In this document: piece after piece, positions 14,072 to 17,166 of the stretch | How the letters are laid out: every line of letters begins with the position of its first letter | Numbering within the stretch: the stretch's first letter is position 1 | The notes under the pieces: model-generated | Told to the model about the DNA's origin: nothing | Databases searched by the model: none | Seen by the model: only the letters and a program-made list of their open reading frames with translations | From: an uncultured Collinsella sp. | GTDB lineage: Bacteria; Actinomycetota; Coriobacteriia; Coriobacteriales; Coriobacteriaceae | DNA: 17,166 bases | NCBI GenBank assembly: GCA_902496945.1 | Contig: CABVDE010000039.1 | Span: 1-17,166, forward strand | Direction: 5' to 3' | Program-made: the position numbers and the translations under genes

Positions 14072-14096
14072 ACCGCTCCTCCGGGGGCGGTTTTTT
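14072..14096 (+). terminator. Rho-independent terminator after the YerC-like gene
   Basis: ACCGCTCC (14072-14079) pairs with GGGGCGGT (14084-14091, one wobble) with a 4-base loop, followed by T to 14096. Confidence 0.88.
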
Positions 14097-14167
14097 GGTG
14101 CCATGTTGTCCGCTCGGGCGGGTAGGATGGATGCATTGATTATTGCGAACGGTTTGAGTGGAGGACC

Positions 14168-17166
14168 ATGCCTGTTCGAATCTATACCACCAATGCCGGC
14201 ACGGATTTGAGCGATGCCGAAGCGGTACTGCTTGCCGACCTGGTTGCCCGCCACGGGCGTGCCGTTTTGCTGGCGCCCTCGTTTGCCGAGCTCGACCTGT
14301 GCCGCCATGATGCTGCGGCTGCCGGCGCTTCGTTGGGTGTTGATTATAAGACACCCTCGTCATGGCTCCGTTCGCTGTGGGAGCTTTTGGGCGACGGCCG
14401 CGGCTTCGTCGACAACCTGCAGCGCCAGATGCTGTTTTCGGATATGGTTACGCGTCTCGATGATGCCGACCTGCAGCCGCTTTCGCGCAGCCAGGGCACG
14501 GTGCGCATGCTTGCACGCATGGCCCGCGATGTGCTGCCGGGCGTGGCGGGGACGGGCGCCGAGCGCCGCAGCGGTGGTGCGGACCGGCCATGTCCCAAAA
14601 GCGATGCCGAGGCTCGCGTGTTTGAGCTTTTGCGCGCCTACGCGAGCGGCTTGGACCGCCGAGATATGGTCGAGTCCTGCGAGGCGGCCGATTTGATGGC
14701 CAGCGTCCTGGCCGATAATCTGCCCGCCTGCGCTCGTGCGGTGTGCGTGCGCGGCATCACATCGTTTACGCATGGCCTGCTTGGGCTGTTGTCGGCCGTG
14801 GCGAACCATGGGGGAGAGGTCGTCGTGTTGCTCGCTCGTGAGCAGGCTGCGATGCGCGAGGACCTGACTGCCGCCTTTGACGCTCGCGGCGTGCTGTTTG
14901 AGGTCGCGCCGCTGGGGGAGGATGCTGCCGCGTCCCAGACTACCCCTGAGTCCGTCGCTCAGCCTGCCTTTATAGAGGTCGCCGGCCCCCATGCCCGTGC
15001 TCATGCTTATGTGGATGCGATCGAGGGCCTGGTAAAAACGTGCGAGGACGCTGCGCCGCACGATGATGCCGCATCGCCTGCCGATCCCGTGCGCGTGCTC
15101 GTGGTGTCCGCCCGGGCGCCTCAGCTGTTCGGTGAACTTGCCGCCCGTTTGGCGGCGCGCCACGTTGCTGCCGAGACGACCGAGTTCACGGCGTTTTCCC
15201 AATCCATTGCGGGCAGGCAGTTCACGGCGCTCACCAACCTGATCGAGCGTATGAAGGCCGCCGACGAAGGGGCGGCTTCCAAGACTGAGTGGTGGCCCGC
15301 TCCGGAGCTTACCGACTGGATCTACAGCCCGCTTTCGGGTGCCGACGCCGCCAGCGCGCGCACGTTCGACAAGAATATGCGACTGTCGCGCAGCAAGACT
15401 ACTGCGGGCGTCAAGAGCTTGCTGCAGAGTGTGCAGGGCCAGATCAGGGGTGCGCGCAAAGCGGCGAGCGACGAGAACTGGTTTAAGAACGTGCCGTGCG
15501 TGATCTCGGACGTGTTCCAGGCGCTGTGGCGCGACAAACCCGTGACGGCGCTCAAGGCCATGCTTGCCGTTGCCGAGGCACTGCCCGATCGCGCCCTGGG
15601 CGGCCTTGACGGTCAGGCTCGTCGCCTGGCGGAGACGGCTTTGCTGCGCCATACCATCGACATCCTTATGAACGATGCCCGCGCGCTCGACGTGTCGCAG
15701 GCCGCGACCGTGCCCGTGCTCGACGGCGTTCGCACCAAGGTGGACAAGCGAAGTGCCGCTTACGATTACGGGGCCTACGAGGTCGATCGCATACCGCGGG
15801 CACAAGTGCGCTTCGTGTCGCTTGCCGATGCGGCGGTGTTGCGTCCCGGCAGCTACGATGCCGTGCTGTTTGCCGATGTCGACCTGGATAGCTACCCGCT
15901 CTCTCACGAGGAGGGCCCGCTTGCCACGCTGACGGCGGATTTGGAGCGTACCGGCGTGCCTTTGGAGCCTGCAGCCCTGCTGCGCGTACGCTTTGGCCGC
16001 GCGATGCAGGCCGCGCGCGGGCCGGTTGCACTTGCCCGCGTGACGCACGATCGCCAGGCACGCGAGTCCTACCCCGCGGCCGTATGGACCGAGCTTCGCG
16101 CGCATGCCGAGGCGACGGGTGCTGTCCACGTCACGCGCGTGGGCGAGGGCGATATCGTCGCTGACTTCGATCCTGCTGCCGGCGAAGGCCTTAAGCGTGA
16201 ACGCGTGACCTGCGAGGCCCCTCAGCATTTGAGTGCCGATGCCGTGCCGTATCTGGTCCTGCGTCGTCGCGGCGGCGAGGATGCACCGCTCGTGCCGCGC
16301 TTAACGTCCGCCTCGCAGATCGAGGCGTACTCCACCTGCCCGCTGTGCTGGTTCGTCTCGTACCGCGTGAAGCCTCAGTCCATCGACGCGGGCTTTGGCA
16401 ACATGGAGAAGGGCAACTTTGTCCACGACGTGCTGGAGCATCTGCATGCCCGCCTGCCTCAGGAGGGCATGGAGCGCGTGACGCCCGAGAATCTGCCGTG
16501 CGCTCAGGAGCTGCTGCGCGAGGTGTTTGACGAGACGTTGGCCGAACACGCCGGCAAGCGAGGCACGGAGGGTCCGCTCGTGCCGCTCTCTGCGGTAGAG
16601 GAGCGCCAGGTGGCCGAGATTCTGCCGCAGTTGGAGGGTGTGCTCGCCTACGAGTCCGAGGCGCTCGCTCCCTTTGCCCCGCGCTACCTGGAGTTCGCCT
16701 TCAATGAACTCAAGGTCGAGTATGCCGGTTGGCCGCTCGGTGGGCGCATCGACCGCGTGGATGTGGATGCCGAGAACCGCGCCGTGGTGATCGACTACAA
16801 GCATCGCACGGGTGTTGAGGAGTTTAAGCTCGCCGACCCCACGGTGCGCGACGAGGAATCGGGCGCGGCGCCCATCGACGACCCGCGCTGGCTACCGCCG
16901 CATACCCAGACGCTCATCTACGCGCAGGCCATGCGCCGGGCGCTGGATTTGGATACCCGCGCGGCGCTCTATTTTTCGACCAAGGGCGGCAAGCCCGCGC
17001 TGCGCGGCGCTGCGAGCGCCGAGCTGCTCGAGGAGGAGCGCGGCGACGGTCGTATTCCGGGGCTTAAGAAGGGCTTCCCGGGCGAGGACGGCAGCATGGA
17101 CTTCGATGCCCTGCTCGACCGCGTGGAGACCGGCATCGCCGAGCGCCTGCGCGAGCTCGAGGCGGG
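14168..17166 (+). CDS. AddB-like PD-(D/E)XK nuclease, 3' truncated by the window
   Basis: The frame is open from the ATG at 14168, with GGAGGA just upstream, through 999 codons to the window end without a stop. The C-terminal part carries a RecB/AddB-type nuclease domain: S-A-S-Q-I-E-A-Y-S-T-C-P (C724), H753 in G-N-F-V-H, D862 in G-G-R-I-D-R, D876-Y-K878 and Q914-x3-Y918. The first cysteine is where AddB proteins begin their Fe-S staple; the other three would lie after the window edge. The N-terminal half reads like the degenerate helicase part of AddB but shows no Walker A (GxxGxGKT) in its opening residues. AddAB-type enzymes resect double-strand breaks before RecA loading. An addA-like helicase gene is expected downstream. 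The alternative is a stand-alone RecB-like nuclease. Confidence 0.82.
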   Translation, partial: MPVRIYTTNAGTDLSDAEAVLLADLVARHGRAVLLAPSFAELDLCRHDAAAAGASLGVDYKTPSSWLRSLWELLGDGRGFVDNLQRQMLFSDMVTRLDDADLQPLSRSQGTVRMLARMARDVLPGVAGTGAERRSGGADRPCPKSDAEARVFELLRAYASGLDRRDMVESCEAADLMASVLADNLPACARAVCVRGITSFTHGLLGLLSAVANHGGEVVVLLAREQAAMREDLTAAFDARGVLFEVAPLGEDAAASQTTPESVAQPAFIEVAGPHARAHAYVDAIEGLVKTCEDAAPHDDAASPADPVRVLVVSARAPQLFGELAARLAARHVAAETTEFTAFSQSIAGRQFTALTNLIERMKAADEGAASKTEWWPAPELTDWIYSPLSGADAASARTFDKNMRLSRSKTTAGVKSLLQSVQGQIRGARKAASDENWFKNVPCVISDVFQALWRDKPVTALKAMLAVAEALPDRALGGLDGQARRLAETALLRHTIDILMNDARALDVSQAATVPVLDGVRTKVDKRSAAYDYGAYEVDRIPRAQVRFVSLADAAVLRPGSYDAVLFADVDLDSYPLSHEEGPLATLTADLERTGVPLEPAALLRVRFGRAMQAARGPVALARVTHDRQARESYPAAVWTELRAHAEATGAVHVTRVGEGDIVADFDPAAGEGLKRERVTCEAPQHLSADAVPYLVLRRRGGEDAPLVPRLTSASQIEAYSTCPLCWFVSYRVKPQSIDAGFGNMEKGNFVHDVLEHLHARLPQEGMERVTPENLPCAQELLREVFDETLAEHAGKRGTEGPLVPLSAVEERQVAEILPQLEGVLAYESEALAPFAPRYLEFAFNELKVEYAGWPLGGRIDRVDVDAENRAVVIDYKHRTGVEEFKLADPTVRDEESGAAPIDDPRWLPPHTQTLIYAQAMRRALDLDTRAALYFSTKGGKPALRGAASAELLEEERGDGRIPGLKKGFPGEDGSMDFDALLDRVETGIAERLRELEA

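Noticed and set aside
14360..16228. Very long open frame (622 codons) on the minus strand
   Set aside because: It lies wholly opposite the nuclease gene, whose motifs and ribosome site are clear; its protein is Arg/His/Ala/Gly-rich with no family pattern, as expected of the antisense frame in GC-rich genes.

Overview
The window looks like a chromosomal segment from a high-GC gut actinobacterium of the class Coriobacteriia, most like Collinsella. That placement is inference from the GC-rich coding style, the Arg/Gly/Asp-rich tails on housekeeping proteins, and the mix of anaerobe-type genes (a FucO-type alcohol dehydrogenase, an M42 peptidase, an Rrf2 regulator beside cysK). I found no rRNA, tRNA, CRISPR array, transposase or phage structural gene.

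Left part (1-3311). The window opens inside a DEAD-box RNA helicase gene, ending in a very long RGG-type tail and a strong terminator. About 1.1 kb without an intact gene follows (1030-2115). It is not featureless: it holds two further terminator-type hairpins (1251-1286, 1571-1599), each preceded by GC-rich inverted repeats that could be structured RNA, then a probable C-terminal scrap of an ABC-transporter ATPase. A small orphan RelB/DinJ-type antitoxin follows, with a phased operator-like array, a hairpin leader and a flanking pair of 30-bp direct repeats. Next is a CPBP-family membrane protease.

Middle part (3308-9947). A YgiQ-type radical SAM gene converges on the CPBP gene so tightly that both stop codons share one CTAG. 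A YoaK/DUF1275 membrane protein diverges from ygiQ. Next comes a visibly AT-richer patch (about 6500-7480) with one unfamiliar LURP-one-like gene, probably acquired. Then come fucO (lactaldehyde reductase), a 128-bp element with perfect 30-bp terminal inverted repeats, and an M42 aminopeptidase.

Right part (10083-17166). mnmA (tRNA 2-thiolation), cysK (cysteine synthase) and a divergent Rrf2 regulator with a four-cysteine cluster form a plausible sulfur neighbourhood: cysteine supplies the sulfur that MnmA uses, and the regulator probably senses Fe-S or cysteine status and controls cysK. Next are a YvlD-like small membrane protein, a YerC/TrpR-like regulator, and the first 999 codons of an AddB-like PD-(D/E)XK nuclease that runs off the window.

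Several intergenic spaces hold palindromic elements that look like families dispersed in the genome: 1920/2318, 6448, 8661 and 10001. These repeats and the structured 1030-2115 region are the least explained parts of the window.
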